DNA of 64,000 nucleotides. Source: Nitrosomonas sp. Its GTDB lineage: Bacteria; Pseudomonadota; Gammaproteobacteria; Burkholderiales; Nitrosomonadaceae. A program made the position numbers and the translations under genes. This document shows positions 25,723 through 35,607 of this stretch, piece by piece. The notes below the pieces were generated by a model. That model was not told where the DNA came from. It saw only the letters and a program-made list of their open reading frames with translations, and made no database searches. Where the stretch lies: the NCBI GenBank assembly GCA_021604405.1, contig BQJA01000003.1:1-64000 (forward strand), written 5' to 3'. The first letter of the stretch is position 1. Every line of letters starts with the position of its first letter.

Positions 25723-27522
25723 TTATTTACCACGCATAAATTTTTTATCCAGGTCAGCAACGCTGATTTCAAACCAGGTCGGCCTGCCGTGATTACAGTG
25801 ACCAGAACGTTCCGTTAACTCCATTTCGCGCAATAGCGCATTCATTTCCGGAATGGTCAACAGATGACTGGCCCTGAGTGCACTATGACAGGCCATCGTA
25901 GAAAGCACTTCATTACGTCTTTCAGTCAAAATTTGACTGGCACCAAATTCTCGAATTTCTCTCAGTACATCACGCACCAGTTTCACCATATCGGAATGTT
26001 GAAGAATCGCTGGTACTGCGCGTACGATCAGTGCAGTTGGAGACAAAACCGCAATATCAAACCCAAAATTATACAAAGTCCCGCTATTCTCTTCGACCGT
26101 TACCACCTCCAAACTATCTGCCTGAAATGTAACGGGAATCAATAATTGCTGCGTAGATACTGCCTGGTTTTCCAGCCCCGATTTAAGTTTTTCGTAAACG
26201 ATCCGTTCGTGGGCAGCGTGCATATCTACAATAACCAGACCTTTTTCATTTTGCGCAAGTATGTATATACCGTGAAGTTGGCCCAGCGCGAAACCTAGCG
26301 GTGGAATTTCTTTTTCATCTTCCACCGTCTCAAGCGCACTGGCTGGGTTATCCAATGAGTCCGCCGGAAATTCTTTGGTTAAATTTTCTTGTGGCGCTGT
26401 ATGCGTTTCAAATAAAGTCTGGTATAACGTCGAAGGTTGCGCAACCCCTCCAAAAGGTATTGATTGCTGATGCAGGTAAGAAGGCGCTGCACTTGGTGGA
26501 GCGACCTTTCGCTTTTCAATGTCACCAGAGCCCTGACATGGCGCAGCCAAGCCTTTACTGATTGCATGAAAAATAAATTGATGCAATGCACGTGAATCAC
26601 GAAACCTAACTTCAATTTTTGTGGGATGAACATTTACGTCCACACCTTCAGGATTCATCTCAAGGAACAATACAAAAGCCGGGTAACGTTCATGATGCAA
26701 TACATCACGGTAAGCCTCACGCAGCGCATGAGTAATTAATTTGTCACGCACAAAACGGCCATTAATAAAAAAATACTGAGCATCTCGCGTGGATCTTGAA
26801 TAGGCGGGTAATGCCACCAACCCATGCAAACGAATGTCAGCCGCTTGTTCATCGACGAATGCGGCCGCCTGGCTGAATTCGTCACCTAATACCGACGAAA
26901 TCCGCTGCGTCATATCTGCAGCGCGCAAATGACTACGCACTTTTGCATTATGTTGCAAGGAAAATTCAATATCCGACCTTGACAACGCAATACGCTTGAA
27001 TACTTCTTCACAATGACCAAATTCGGTTGCTTCTGTCTTAAGAAACTTACGACGCGCTGGAACATTGAAATAAAGATCATGTACTTCAACCGCCGTTCCT
27101 GCGGTCAACGCGGCCGGTTCCGGCGGCAAAATATGTCCATCCTCAACGCGTACCTGCCAAGCATGCTTCTCCGTCGCCTTGCGGCTGGCCATGGACAAAC
27201 GAGAAACTGACGCAATGCTTGCCAATGCCTCGCCACGGAATCCCAAACTTGCTATTTTCTGCAAATCTTCTAGTGTGTTAATTTTACTGGTTGTGTGCCG
27301 AGCCAATGCAAGTGAAAGATCGTCACTCGCAATTCCGGCGCCATTATCCGTTACGCGAATCAGCTTGCTCCCCCCCTGAACCAGTTGCACCTTAATATTG
27401 TCTGCACCTGCATCGATACTGTTTTCCAAAACTTCCTTGAGTGCTGAGGCAGGACGTTCAACGACCTCACCGGCAGCAATCTGGTTAATAAGCAGCTCAG
27501 GTAGCGGTTTAATCTCAGCCAT
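25723..27522 (-). CDS. mutL: DNA mismatch repair protein MutL
   Basis: 599 residues. The GHKL ATPase domain begins IKPLPELLINQIAAGEVVERPASALKEVLENSIDAGA, with the catalytic Glu and Asn, followed by DNGAGI, TSKI, and GFRGEALASIASVSR. The transducer domain includes FFINGRFVRD and GVDVNVHPTKIEVRF. After a short linker the C-terminal dimerisation domain ends with CHSALRASHLL and GHCNHGRPTWFEI. The endonuclease motif DQHA(X)2E(X)4E is represented here by DMHAAHERIVYE. Coupling of MutS to MutH-independent nicking is expected in this lineage. It stands alone on the minus strand, convergent with chpA. Confidence 0.96.
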   Translation of the reverse strand: MAEIKPLPELLINQIAAGEVVERPASALKEVLENSIDAGADNIKVQLVQGGSKLIRVTDNGAGIASDDLSLALARHTTSKINTLEDLQKIASLGFRGEALASIASVSRLSMASRKATEKHAWQVRVEDGHILPPEPAALTAGTAVEVHDLYFNVPARRKFLKTEATEFGHCEEVFKRIALSRSDIEFSLQHNAKVRSHLRAADMTQRISSVLGDEFSQAAAFVDEQAADIRLHGLVALPAYSRSTRDAQYFFINGRFVRDKLITHALREAYRDVLHHERYPAFVLFLEMNPEGVDVNVHPTKIEVRFRDSRALHQFIFHAISKGLAAPCQGSGDIEKRKVAPPSAAPSYLHQQSIPFGGVAQPSTLYQTLFETHTAPQENLTKEFPADSLDNPASALETVEDEKEIPPLGFALGQLHGIYILAQNEKGLVIVDMHAAHERIVYEKLKSGLENQAVSTQQLLIPVTFQADSLEVVTVEENSGTLYNFGFDIAVLSPTALIVRAVPAILQHSDMVKLVRDVLREIREFGASQILTERRNEVLSTMACHSALRASHLLTIPEMNALLREMELTERSGHCNHGRPTWFEISVADLDKKFMRGK

Positions 27523-27797
27523 ATAAATATTGAAACAAAGTTGTTCGATAATTATAACGCTTTACACCCGCTTATTGACATTTGCTAGCGTTATTGATTA
27601 AGCATATAATTGAATATGCGGGAAAATATCGAGAATTAACATCTGTTAATTCCGCATAGCAGACGGCGTAATATCATGGCAAATAGACGACGAAACAATA
27701 AAATCATTACCATGCCGTCCTGATATAACATAAGACATTGTATAAATTATCAGGTAGCGCTATTCTGTTAGCTAATATTAATTCATGTAAGGACATA

Positions 27798-28457
27798 ATG
27801 ACACAAGACGAACAAAAGCAGGCGGTGGCCAAAGCTGCTATTGAACATATTCCAGTAGGCTGTATTATCGGGGTAGGCACAGGATCAACAGCAAATTACT
27901 TCATTGATGAGTTGGCTAAAATCAAGCATAAAATTAATGGCGCTGTGGCCAGCTCCAATGTCACTGCACAGCGCCTCAAAAGCCACGGCATAGAAGTTCT
28001 GGACTTGAATAATGTCGATGATTTGCCTGTTTACGTGGACGGTGCTGATGAAATTACTGAACACCTCCATATGGTAAAAGGTGGCGGTGGCGCATTAACT
28101 AGAGAAAAAATCGTCGCTGCCGTTGCAAGAAAATTCATATGCGTTACGGATCAAAGTAAACTTGTCAATGTGTTGGGCAATTTCCCGCTCCCGGTAGAAG
28201 TCATTCCAATGGCGCGCAGTTATGTAGCGCGCGAAATTGCCTTACTGGGTGGACAGCCAGCCTTGCGCCACGATTTCACGACGGATAATGGCAATCTGAT
28301 TCTGGACATCCATAATCTACAAATTCTTAATCCAGTTGAACTGGAAACAAAACTTAACCAGATAACTGGCGTTGTAACCAACGGCTTATTCGCTAAACGT
28401 AGTGCTGATATATTGTTATTGGGCACGGATAGCGGCGTCAAAACAATGACTATCTAA
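27798..28457 (+). CDS. rpiA: ribose-5-phosphate isomerase A
   Basis: 219 residues. Start at 27798, preceded by TAAGGA; the frame extends to 27738 but without a ribosome binding site. Family motifs: [19 protein letters not shown], the catalytic [26 protein letters not shown], and CVTDQSKLV. It interconverts ribose 5-phosphate and ribulose 5-phosphate, serving both the pentose phosphate and Calvin cycles. phoU follows 57 bp later on the same strand. Confidence 0.96.
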   Translation: MTQDEQKQAVAKAAIEHIPVGCIIGVGTGSTANYFIDELAKIKHKINGAVASSNVTAQRLKSHGIEVLDLNNVDDLPVYVDGADEITEHLHMVKGGGGALTREKIVAAVARKFICVTDQSKLVNVLGNFPLPVEVIPMARSYVAREIALLGGQPALRHDFTTDNGNLILDIHNLQILNPVELETKLNQITGVVTNGLFAKRSADILLLGTDSGVKTMTI

Positions 28458-28514
28458 CTGAAGATTCAAAATAATTGTCACTACAGCACATCAACTTCAC
28501 TAATAGGCGGCTTT

Positions 28515-29222
28515 ATGACAGACAAAGACCACATATCCAAACAATTTGACGCCGAGCTTGAAAGCGTCCGATCAAGTGTGCTTCAAATGGGTGGTTTTGT
28601 TGAGCAACAAATTGAGCAGGCAATAGAAGCACTTACCAGTGGCCACGATGATCTGATCGAACAGGTTATCAGCAACGACCATCGTGTTAACGCAATGGAA
28701 GTGTCAATAGATGAAACCTGCAATCAGATTATAGCGCGTAGACAGCCAGCTGCCAGTGACCTCCGCTTAATAATGATGGTCATTAAAACGATTACCGATC
28801 TTGAACGCATAGGAGACGAAGCTGAAAAGATTGCACGCATGGCCAGATTAATTTATGCCTCCGATCGCATGCATACGCCGCGCTTTTTTGAAATCAAGCA
28901 GGTTGCCAGCATAGCCACAAATATGGTGCATAAAGCGCTGGACGCGTTTGCCCGCCTGGATTTAAATGAGGCAGCACATATCGTTCGTCAAGACGAACAA
29001 GTCGATGAGGAATTTCGTTCAATCATGCGTCAACTGATCACATTTATGATGGAAGATCCACGCAAGATTTCTACTTCACTGGAAATTCTATTTATCGCCA
29101 AAGCAATTGAACGTATCGGCGACCATGCAAAAAACATGTCTGAATATGTCGTCTACATGGTTAAAGGTAAGGATGTACGTCATGTAACCGCTGATGAAAT
29201 CGAACGTGAAGTACGGAAATAG
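28515..29222 (+). CDS. phoU: phosphate-signalling protein PhoU
   Basis: 235 residues with two PhoU helical repeats. Each carries the acidic metal-binding pattern E/DxxxD: ERIGDEAEKIARMARL near residue 98 and AIERIGDHAKNMSEYVVYMVKG near residue 197. PhoU links the Pst phosphate transporter to the PhoR/PhoB system as a negative regulator. Here it is not next to pst or phoBR but behind rpiA. It ends 31 bp before the convergent pilE. Confidence 0.94.
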   Translation: MTDKDHISKQFDAELESVRSSVLQMGGFVEQQIEQAIEALTSGHDDLIEQVISNDHRVNAMEVSIDETCNQIIARRQPAASDLRLIMMVIKTITDLERIGDEAEKIARMARLIYASDRMHTPRFFEIKQVASIATNMVHKALDAFARLDLNEAAHIVRQDEQVDEEFRSIMRQLITFMMEDPRKISTSLEILFIAKAIERIGDHAKNMSEYVVYMVKGKDVRHVTADEIEREVRK

Positions 29223-29253
29223 ATAAATCTGTTTCTTCTACCCTCTAGTCGCG

Positions 29254-29685
29254 TTAACGATTCCAGCAGTCTGCAACCGTTCCACCGGCGCCCTGCACGC
29301 CGGTGTTTGTCAGCGTATAGGTTCCACAAACGTCTCCAGCCATGGTACCTGCCGGTATTGCTTGCAATGTGAATGCCGCATTTGCTACCGCTTGGAGTGA
29401 AATGTTATATTGGGCGATGCCTGCCCTCGGCGATTGTAGAATAGGCAATACAACAGCTGCCCCCCCCACAGTCTGGTCGTATCGGCTATTTTCTGTATAA
29501 AACTGTTCCATAAACTGTGCATTTTCATACAGTATGGCCTTAGCGGCTGCACGGTTGGACTGTCTCACGTAATTCTGGTAAGAAGGTAAAGCAACTGCCG
29601 TCAGGATGCTGACAATAACGATCGCAATCAATAACTCAATCAGCGTAAAGCCCATTTGTTTGTCAGATTTTACTTTCTTTCTCAT
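29254..29685 (-). CDS. pilE: type IV pilin, PilE-like
   Basis: 143 residues from the ATG at 29685 with AAAGG upstream (a longer frame begins at 29718). Class III leader of about 11 residues, then the prepilin peptidase site and hydrophobic helix MGFTLIELLIAIVIVSILTAVALPSYQNYV, with Glu5 of the mature protein. A second region has YDQTVGG. The C-terminus carries a disulfide pair (DVCGTYTLTN...VADCW) forming the D-loop. It closes the minor-pilin operon, as PilE does in Pseudomonas, so it is more likely a minor pilin than the major subunit. Confidence 0.9.
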   Translation of the reverse strand: MRKKVKSDKQMGFTLIELLIAIVIVSILTAVALPSYQNYVRQSNRAAAKAILYENAQFMEQFYTENSRYDQTVGGAAVVLPILQSPRAGIAQYNISLQAVANAAFTLQAIPAGTMAGDVCGTYTLTNTGVQGAGGTVADCWNR

Positions 29686-29698
29686 ACTCAATATACCT

Positions 29699-30055
29699 TT
29701 ATTGTATCCAGATTTCACTGATTACTCTGTTACCAGCAACCCGTCTTGGCGCATGTGATTTATTGCTATATCGAACCCGCTGGTTTGGTCGTAACGCTTT
29801 TAAACTGGAAACATGTCCACCTTTACGCACGATCAGTTGCCCGGGTGAAAAACCATATTTCAAGTCATCAATCACCAGTTGGCCATTCTCAACATCGATA
29901 CGATTAATAACACCACTTCGACCCTCGGTCTCAACGACCCTGTTCCGATGCGCACCAGGCACTTCTAACTCACTGGCTGCAGCAGTCGTCTGGAATGTCA
30001 GGATCCCTAAACTGACCGCCAATACATACCATAACCATACATAACGACCGGTCAT
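29699..30055 (-). CDS. pilY2: PilY2-like pilus biogenesis protein
   Basis: 118 residues from the ATG at 30055, with a strong GGAGGTA upstream (a longer frame starts at 30109 inside pilY1). Signal peptide about 1-27 (RYVWLWYVLAVSLGILTFQTTAAA). The mature part is a small beta domain: GVINRIDVENGQLVIDDLKYGFSPGQLIVRK and LRPNQRVRYSN. Position between pilY1 and pilE matches pilY2 of Pseudomonas aeruginosa; sequence identity to it is weak, so the name rests partly on context. Its function in the family is not well defined. Confidence 0.75.
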   Translation of the reverse strand: MTGRYVWLWYVLAVSLGILTFQTTAAASELEVPGAHRNRVVETEGRSGVINRIDVENGQLVIDDLKYGFSPGQLIVRKGGHVSSLKALRPNQRVRYSNKSHAPRRVAGNRVISEIWIQ

Positions 30056-30068
30056 TATCTGTACCTCC

Positions 30069-33000
30069 CTATAAATTATTGAAGAGTTCTCGCCAAGTAA
30101 TTCGGCCACGTAACCCAGCAGGTCCTTTTGTAGCCGGCGTTTTTACCAGCGTACCATCGGCTCTGGAAGATATTAAAACGTCATTGGCATGCCCTCTAAT
30201 TCTTGTCACACCCCCTACTGAGAATCCGATTTCTACACCGGCTGACAGCCCGTCATTAAAGGCAACAATCCCATTTCTATTAATATCAAATGCTGCAAAA
30301 GGAAGCATGCCGCCAGTTAAAAAATCCACGGTATTAACAAATCCTCTGCCACCAAAGTCACAAGGTGAAGTTGATGGAATAATAGTCGTAAAGGTGAAAA
30401 GACCATCTTCCAAAGCAGGTATGCCTGTTAGTCTTTCACCGCCGACCGGCAGATCCATATACCAGCCTTTTACTGTCGCGGAATAGTTAACCAGGTTCTG
30501 AGTAGCGGTTCTGATAGCCCCGTCTGTCAACACTTGTTCAACCAGGTCACTTTCGGATACAGTCGCTGTCGTATTGTGATCCCAAACCGCATAAATGGTT
30601 TGAGCATCTGTATTTGTTGTATCCCCGGTTTCAAGATATTTTCCGGTACCAAACATAACCAGCAACCCGCCCTGCGGGTGTAAACTGACGACCGGCGGTG
30701 AAATAATGGGTTTTTGACTACCAGCTGCAAATAGCGGCGTGTCTCCGGACAATAGACCGCCCAGACCCAGTGACGTTGGTTCAAGCGCGACTTTCCAGAG
30801 TGCTGGCGTCGAAGAGCTGACATCAAATTTCCATAAATTGCCCTTCAAATCACCGGCGTAAATGACATCCACCAGGCCATTTCCGTCAGAATCGAACGGC
30901 ATTGGTGTAGACAAGCCATTGCCTCCCACGCCACCGACCAGTATGCCAGGGTCGGCCGTCAACTTAATATAATCCACATCGGCCGTCCAACTGCCATCTT
31001 CACCGCCAGTAATGAACAACACATACAATACTGCTTTGCCGCCAATACTGTTATAACCATTCCCGACCACTACCGCCCATTGGCCATTTTCCATTTTAAC
31101 AATCTGCTGAGCCTGGCCGGTAAACGGATTGACTGGCGGCAGATTATGACTGTAACCCATATCAATATCATCGCTGTCAGTGAATTCCCACAACAACAAA
31201 GCCGCCGCATTCGCTTCGGTAAAATTGGGCTCGGACTGTGCACCATCGGTGGGATTGGTAACATTCAGCGCATAATATCCTCGGCCGCCGCCATTTAAAC
31301 TACCCACCAACACACTTTTCCAACTAGGTATTGCACCGGTATAGGCGTCTGCCACCATTGGCGAGCCATCAACAAAATATCGGTGATTAGCATTATAGTC
31401 CTTATCAAGTAATCTACTAAGATTGCTAAAAACCATGCTTGGAACATATGTAATCATCTCTTTGCCAGCTTCACCAGCAGCGCATCCAGCCGTTACACCA
31501 GGAATACACGCGCTAAAACCATGCAAACTGCCATCATTTGCGCCCACATAAACAATTGGCAACCGGTCCTTGTAATCCGCACTAAACGCGGCATAACCCG
31601 GATGGTCCACATCTGAATGGCCCGCATTAGGCCTACCAACATAAAATGGCCCAGAGTTAACAATATCGCCCAGTTTACTGGTCGTACGACTGCGGAATTT
31701 ATTAACTACCGTGGCACTGGCACAGCTGAATGTGCCACTTACACCTTCTTTAACAGCATCTCCCCGTAAAAAATCAACTCGCTCCAAACCACAGTTGTCT
31801 ACAATACCCGCAACATTTTTATCAAGTAATGCTTTTTGCACCGCAGTCAAATTGGCATATTCAAATGCAACACCATCACTGCTACCCTTTGTGACAATGA
31901 CGCGGGACGCCGGATTAATGGTACCCGGTGACAGTGAAATGTCCGCAGCATTCCATTCTGTGGCACCCAGATTACCTACGGAATCAATAGGGATTGATAA
32001 TAATTGACCACTCCAATCGCCACTGTTAAATTTCGCCTGGTAAATACGCCCGTTAGTCATTAATGAATTTGAATTAGCAGCTACTGCAGATGCCGAGCCG
32101 GTACGCGAAACGATGCTTGACAACGAATTTGTCAAGGCCTCGGCAAATGTCCCCGGATCTGCTGCACTGAAAAAGTTACCGCGTCCATTGACAGCCGCAT
32201 GCCAAAGATCGTCTATTTTCGCAGCATCACTTACAGAGGGATCCGGCCAGGCCTGAGCACCCGACGGTAACGTCGCCAGTGATCCACTGACACCCAGACC
32301 CACGGTAAAAGTAACCATATGCTGCCAGAAAGCAGGATCTGATGGATTGGTTGGAACTTTATTTTGCATATCAGCGCGCAGATCTCTCTTCCAATAATGC
32401 ATCGCGACATCAGCCAGGGTATTGCTGTAACTATCAGAATAGGGAAGTGCAGGCGTGTACGTATAGGCTGGCGGTGTAGCCGGAGAGGAATCATTGTTTA
32501 TACTGGCACCCGCCGAATTATCGGTGTTTCCCACACTTGGGGAAGAACCATTCCAGAAACCATCAGTCATCAGGATATTGTAATTCTGGCGGCATTCATG
32601 CTGCGTTCCCCCGGTTGAACCCGGCGTTTCACCCCAGGGACCTTTATCATCCGCTCGCTCGTAGTATTTACCAACTTCTTTTATCGCACTTCGCAGTGGC
32701 GTACCGGATGTTGGAATAGGATGTTCATAAAGATTGGTAAAGAAGTTTGTCCGGTCTGTACCTGTAAATTGTCTAACACCCGTGATCACTACATCAGTTT
32801 TACCGCCATCAACCGTTGTCTCACCTTTATTGATCGCGCCAAATCCAACACGCATTGTATTACCCTGTGCCGAAAATGCTTTACCAATACCCGCGCGAGC
32901 CAATAGTATACGAGAGCGATAATAGGTGTACCAATTGGCAAAATTCTGAATTTCCTCATCATAAGTACAAACCCCTGCTGTACAATCACTTCGGTTGCTG

Positions 33001-33650
33001 CGACCATGACCGCTATAGCTCGGTATATTTGAGCGGATTTCCTGTTTTGTATAATTATTCCAATTCCATTCGTCACCGCCGTTAAAAAAGAAATAAACCG
33101 CCGGATAAAAAGTTTTACTTGAAGATGAATAACCACAGCCTGCGGGCGGCAGGTTATTGCAACTGTCCCAGCCTGCGGATTGCGTATTGTTTACCGTTAA
33201 ATTACGTGATCCTGCGCTTGTTTTCGTCGGGTTGTGAAAAGCGGCGGTCGGCACCGCATTTGGCATTAAACTACCATCCGAATTAGACCAGGGTTGGTAG
33301 GTGACTGCCGGATTGTAATAAATGGGATTAGTTTGGGGTGAACGCGTTCTCGCGCTGTAGGAAAAACCGTCGGCAAATATTGGCACATAATTAGAATAAT
33401 CGGATCCGCTGTTATATACGGAAGAAGCCCTTGGAAACATGAAATAGGAATAGATTGCATCGTCCGGCATGATCTCCCAGTGCATTGACCCTGAGTCATC
33501 CAGCGTAAACATGACATTCGGCGAAATATTTCCGCCCAAAAAAAGCGGGCTATTGGAGAGTGGCAGCAAGGCGTGCGCATGGCCCGCTAAAATAAGCGGC
33601 AAGCAAACCATCCAACTTGCCACCCTCGAGCGAATCAGATTATTTTCCAT
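30069..33650 (-). CDS. pilY1: PilY1-type tip adhesin/pilus assembly protein
   Basis: 1193 residues. Signal peptide about 1-28. The N-terminal half includes a von Willebrand A-like region with the metal-binding FTLDDSGSMHWE, and NILMTDGFWNG. The C-terminal half is the Neisseria PilC beta-propeller (YVGANDGSLHGF, MVFGTGKYLETGD). It contains a calcium-loop motif DSDGNGLVD at about residue 915 and a second acidic loop DINRNGIVAFND near residue 1126. PilY1 promotes pilus extension, adhesion and surface sensing through calcium. Encoded directly after pilX with a 33-nt gap. The N-terminal insertion is shorter than in Pseudomonas homologues. Confidence 0.93.
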   Translation of the reverse strand: MENNLIRSRVASWMVCLPLILAGHAHALLPLSNSPLFLGGNISPNVMFTLDDSGSMHWEIMPDDAIYSYFMFPRASSVYNSGSDYSNYVPIFADGFSYSARTRSPQTNPIYYNPAVTYQPWSNSDGSLMPNAVPTAAFHNPTKTSAGSRNLTVNNTQSAGWDSCNNLPPAGCGYSSSSKTFYPAVYFFFNGGDEWNWNNYTKQEIRSNIPSYSGHGRSNRSDCTAGVCTYDEEIQNFANWYTYYRSRILLARAGIGKAFSAQGNTMRVGFGAINKGETTVDGGKTDVVITGVRQFTGTDRTNFFTNLYEHPIPTSGTPLRSAIKEVGKYYERADDKGPWGETPGSTGGTQHECRQNYNILMTDGFWNGSSPSVGNTDNSAGASINNDSSPATPPAYTYTPALPYSDSYSNTLADVAMHYWKRDLRADMQNKVPTNPSDPAFWQHMVTFTVGLGVSGSLATLPSGAQAWPDPSVSDAAKIDDLWHAAVNGRGNFFSAADPGTFAEALTNSLSSIVSRTGSASAVAANSNSLMTNGRIYQAKFNSGDWSGQLLSIPIDSVGNLGATEWNAADISLSPGTINPASRVIVTKGSSDGVAFEYANLTAVQKALLDKNVAGIVDNCGLERVDFLRGDAVKEGVSGTFSCASATVVNKFRSRTTSKLGDIVNSGPFYVGRPNAGHSDVDHPGYAAFSADYKDRLPIVYVGANDGSLHGFSACIPGVTAGCAAGEAGKEMITYVPSMVFSNLSRLLDKDYNANHRYFVDGSPMVADAYTGAIPSWKSVLVGSLNGGGRGYYALNVTNPTDGAQSEPNFTEANAAALLLWEFTDSDDIDMGYSHNLPPVNPFTGQAQQIVKMENGQWAVVVGNGYNSIGGKAVLYVLFITGGEDGSWTADVDYIKLTADPGILVGGVGGNGLSTPMPFDSDGNGLVDVIYAGDLKGNLWKFDVSSSTPALWKVALEPTSLGLGGLLSGDTPLFAAGSQKPIISPPVVSLHPQGGLLVMFGTGKYLETGDTTNTDAQTIYAVWDHNTTATVSESDLVEQVLTDGAIRTATQNLVNYSATVKGWYMDLPVGGERLTGIPALEDGLFTFTTIIPSTSPCDFGGRGFVNTVDFLTGGMLPFAAFDINRNGIVAFNDGLSAGVEIGFSVGGVTRIRGHANDVLISSRADGTLVKTPATKGPAGLRGRITWRELFNNL

Positions 33651-33683
33651 AATTTCACCATCTTCTCTCTAATTACCATATGA

Positions 33684-34274
33684 CTACGGTCTGAATATTT
33701 CTTGCAACTGGACTACCGTACCTTGTTTAGCACCTTGCGCGCGTACTGTAATACGGTAGTAGTACCGCAGACTGCTGCCCGGCGGTGTTTTCCGAATCCC
33801 TTCGATGAGATAAGTCGGCGCAGGCACCCCCGCGGGCAGCGCAGGTGCTGTATAAGGGATGCCATCCACCCTGAATACAGTGCCTGCAACGTAGGCTATC
33901 GGACATAATGGCGTGCAGTTAGTGACCCACGCTGGGTTACCCGGATTCCCGGGTTCTCCGGGCGCGGCTATGCCGGTGCCGTAATAACACAATCCTGCAG
34001 TGCAAGCTGCATCAAAGCCGGTAACACCGATGACGGGCATTGGCGTATTGGTAGTGGGATCGTTATCGCGAATATGTTGTTCGGCATAACGTAACGCCAT
34101 TTCTGCAGCCTGAAGCGCCAGATTGCGATCACGCAGATTGCCCGACATACGCTCTTCCATGCTCGCCGTCTTCATTGCGGTAATGCCAAGTAAGGTTATT
34201 ACAACCAGAAAAATCAAACCGGTGACAAATGTCGCCCCAAGCTGTTTTTGTTGAAAACAAAATTTTGCATTCAT
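33684..34274 (-). CDS. pilX: minor pilin assembly protein PilX
   Basis: 196 residues. It has an N-terminal QQKQLGATFVTGLIFLVVITLLGITAMKTASMEERMSGNLRDRNLALQAAE region typical of PilX, where the prepilin site is degenerate compared with other pilins and GATFVTG replaces the usual GFTLIE; the conserved ERMSGN and LALQAAE segments support the name. The ATG at 34274 overlaps the pilW stop by 4 nt (ATGA), so translation is coupled. It joins FimT/PilV/PilW in the priming complex at the pilus tip. Confidence 0.9.
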   Translation of the reverse strand: MNAKFCFQQKQLGATFVTGLIFLVVITLLGITAMKTASMEERMSGNLRDRNLALQAAEMALRYAEQHIRDNDPTTNTPMPVIGVTGFDAACTAGLCYYGTGIAAPGEPGNPGNPAWVTNCTPLCPIAYVAGTVFRVDGIPYTAPALPAGVPAPTYLIEGIRKTPPGSSLRYYYRITVRAQGAKQGTVVQLQEIFRP

Positions 34275-35092
34275 GGCAAAATGTTTATCCGGTTGCGCAA
34301 ATTAAATGTTTCAGTAAAAGCGCGTCTAAGCCGCCTGTCCGCTGGAACAGCGGTAACTGCACCGTTACAGTTCAAGTAGCTATTTCCTGCTAATACAATA
34401 TTTGTTTGCTCAGAACGAATCAGCACACAAATACGCGCGGTAACGACTTGGGTCCAGTCAGCAGGTGCCGCAACATATTGATTGGCTGACTGATCACCGG
34501 TGGTATCAATGCCATAAAGAACTTGCAAATCTTCGACATTATCCAATAATACCTGGCCGGTTGGCGGCGCGCCGGGCACAGCCGGCGCAGCTGCGATCGT
34601 GCCGGCACACTGTAATTGTGCGTTAGCCACATCCAGATTAAAATGGTTCTGGATGATATTCGCGCCAGCGACGATATCGGCTTCGGTTACCGGTGTTCCG
34701 ACACCACAATCCCGATCCCCAACGGTCCCATCATATTGCAGCGTTATCGTATCAGCGGCTCCTGCACCACCGTCGGTACCCGTGATGGCATTGCCCGTGA
34801 AAGCCACCTTAAAACCAGTGAACGGAATATTCGTATGTCCCGCCTGCTTAATGCTGCGTCCTAAAATTTCCAGTGCAAAACGACCACTTTCCTGTATGCG
34901 GGCATTGGTCTCCTGCAAACGGAAAGCCTGACGACTGCTGGTAAAAACCGTCCCAACCACCAGCAGCAATACCAAACTAATTGTCAATGCGATCATTAAC
35001 TCCACTAAAGTGAAACCTTGCTGGGTTTTGGAATTTTGCTTTCCTTTACCGGTATTTGACCTGGGGCAATCCATCTGTAAAAAAAACCTCAT
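34271..35092 (-). CDS. pilW: minor pilin PilW
   Basis: 273 residues from the ATG at 35092, which overlaps the pilV stop (ATGA); the longer frame to 35146 is inside pilV. The prepilin site is QQGFTLVELMIALTISLVLLLVVGTVF, followed by a RLQETNARIQESGRFALEILGRSIKQAGH helix that is characteristic of PilW. The rest is a secreted beta-rich domain with LQYDGTVGDRDC. It is a tip minor pilin that works with PilV, PilX and PilY1. Confidence 0.92.
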   Translation of the reverse strand: MRFFLQMDCPRSNTGKGKQNSKTQQGFTLVELMIALTISLVLLLVVGTVFTSSRQAFRLQETNARIQESGRFALEILGRSIKQAGHTNIPFTGFKVAFTGNAITGTDGGAGAADTITLQYDGTVGDRDCGVGTPVTEADIVAGANIIQNHFNLDVANAQLQCAGTIAAAPAVPGAPPTGQVLLDNVEDLQVLYGIDTTGDQSANQYVAAPADWTQVVTARICVLIRSEQTNIVLAGNSYLNCNGAVTAVPADRRLRRAFTETFNLRNRINILP

Positions 35093-35607
35093 GGCGAGAA
35101 CCTTGTTAAGAAACAACGCATTGCAGCGGGCGTACCGGCAGGGCACACAGGATCAATATTGACGCCCATTTCTTTCTCGGTCCACATTAACGTGATCGTA
35201 AATCCGTTCACCAAATTACCGGCTACTGCACCCTGTCCGCCGGGAAGAGAATTAGCATTCGCGGTGTTCCACTGTGCATGATCATATGCTGCCATTTGAG
35301 CAGCTGTACAATCAACCGCGGTGCAGTCATTGCTGGCAGGAATTCCTGCATTGAGGTTATCGTAATTTCCAGCGCGCACACCTGCCAGATTGGCACGCAT
35401 ACGATCGGCAATATCCAGTGTCTGTTGCGTAGCAATTGAACGAAATTGCGCAACATTGTTGCTGCGCATGCCCGTAGTAACCAATGCTGCCATACCCAAC
35501 AAACCTAATGACAAGACTAGAATTGTCACCAGCACTTCCAGCATACTGAAGCCCTTTTGTGTTTGTTGAATAAGTCCACAAAAATTAACTCTACTATTCA
35601 AGAGCAT
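35089..35607 (-). CDS. pilV: minor pilin PilV
   Basis: 172 residues. Prepilin site QKGFSMLEVLVTILVLSLGLLGMAALV, with the PilV-type GFSMLEVLVT and LGLLGMA. It is followed by ATQQTLDIADRMRANLAG and a Cys-containing C-terminal domain (DCTAVDCTAAQMAAYD). The ATG at 35607 lies inside the end of fimT (10-nt overlap). Part of the minor-pilin priming complex. Confidence 0.92.
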   Translation of the reverse strand: MLLNSRVNFCGLIQQTQKGFSMLEVLVTILVLSLGLLGMAALVTTGMRSNNVAQFRSIATQQTLDIADRMRANLAGVRAGNYDNLNAGIPASNDCTAVDCTAAQMAAYDHAQWNTANANSLPGGQGAVAGNLVNGFTITLMWTEKEMGVNIDPVCPAGTPAAMRCFLTRFSP

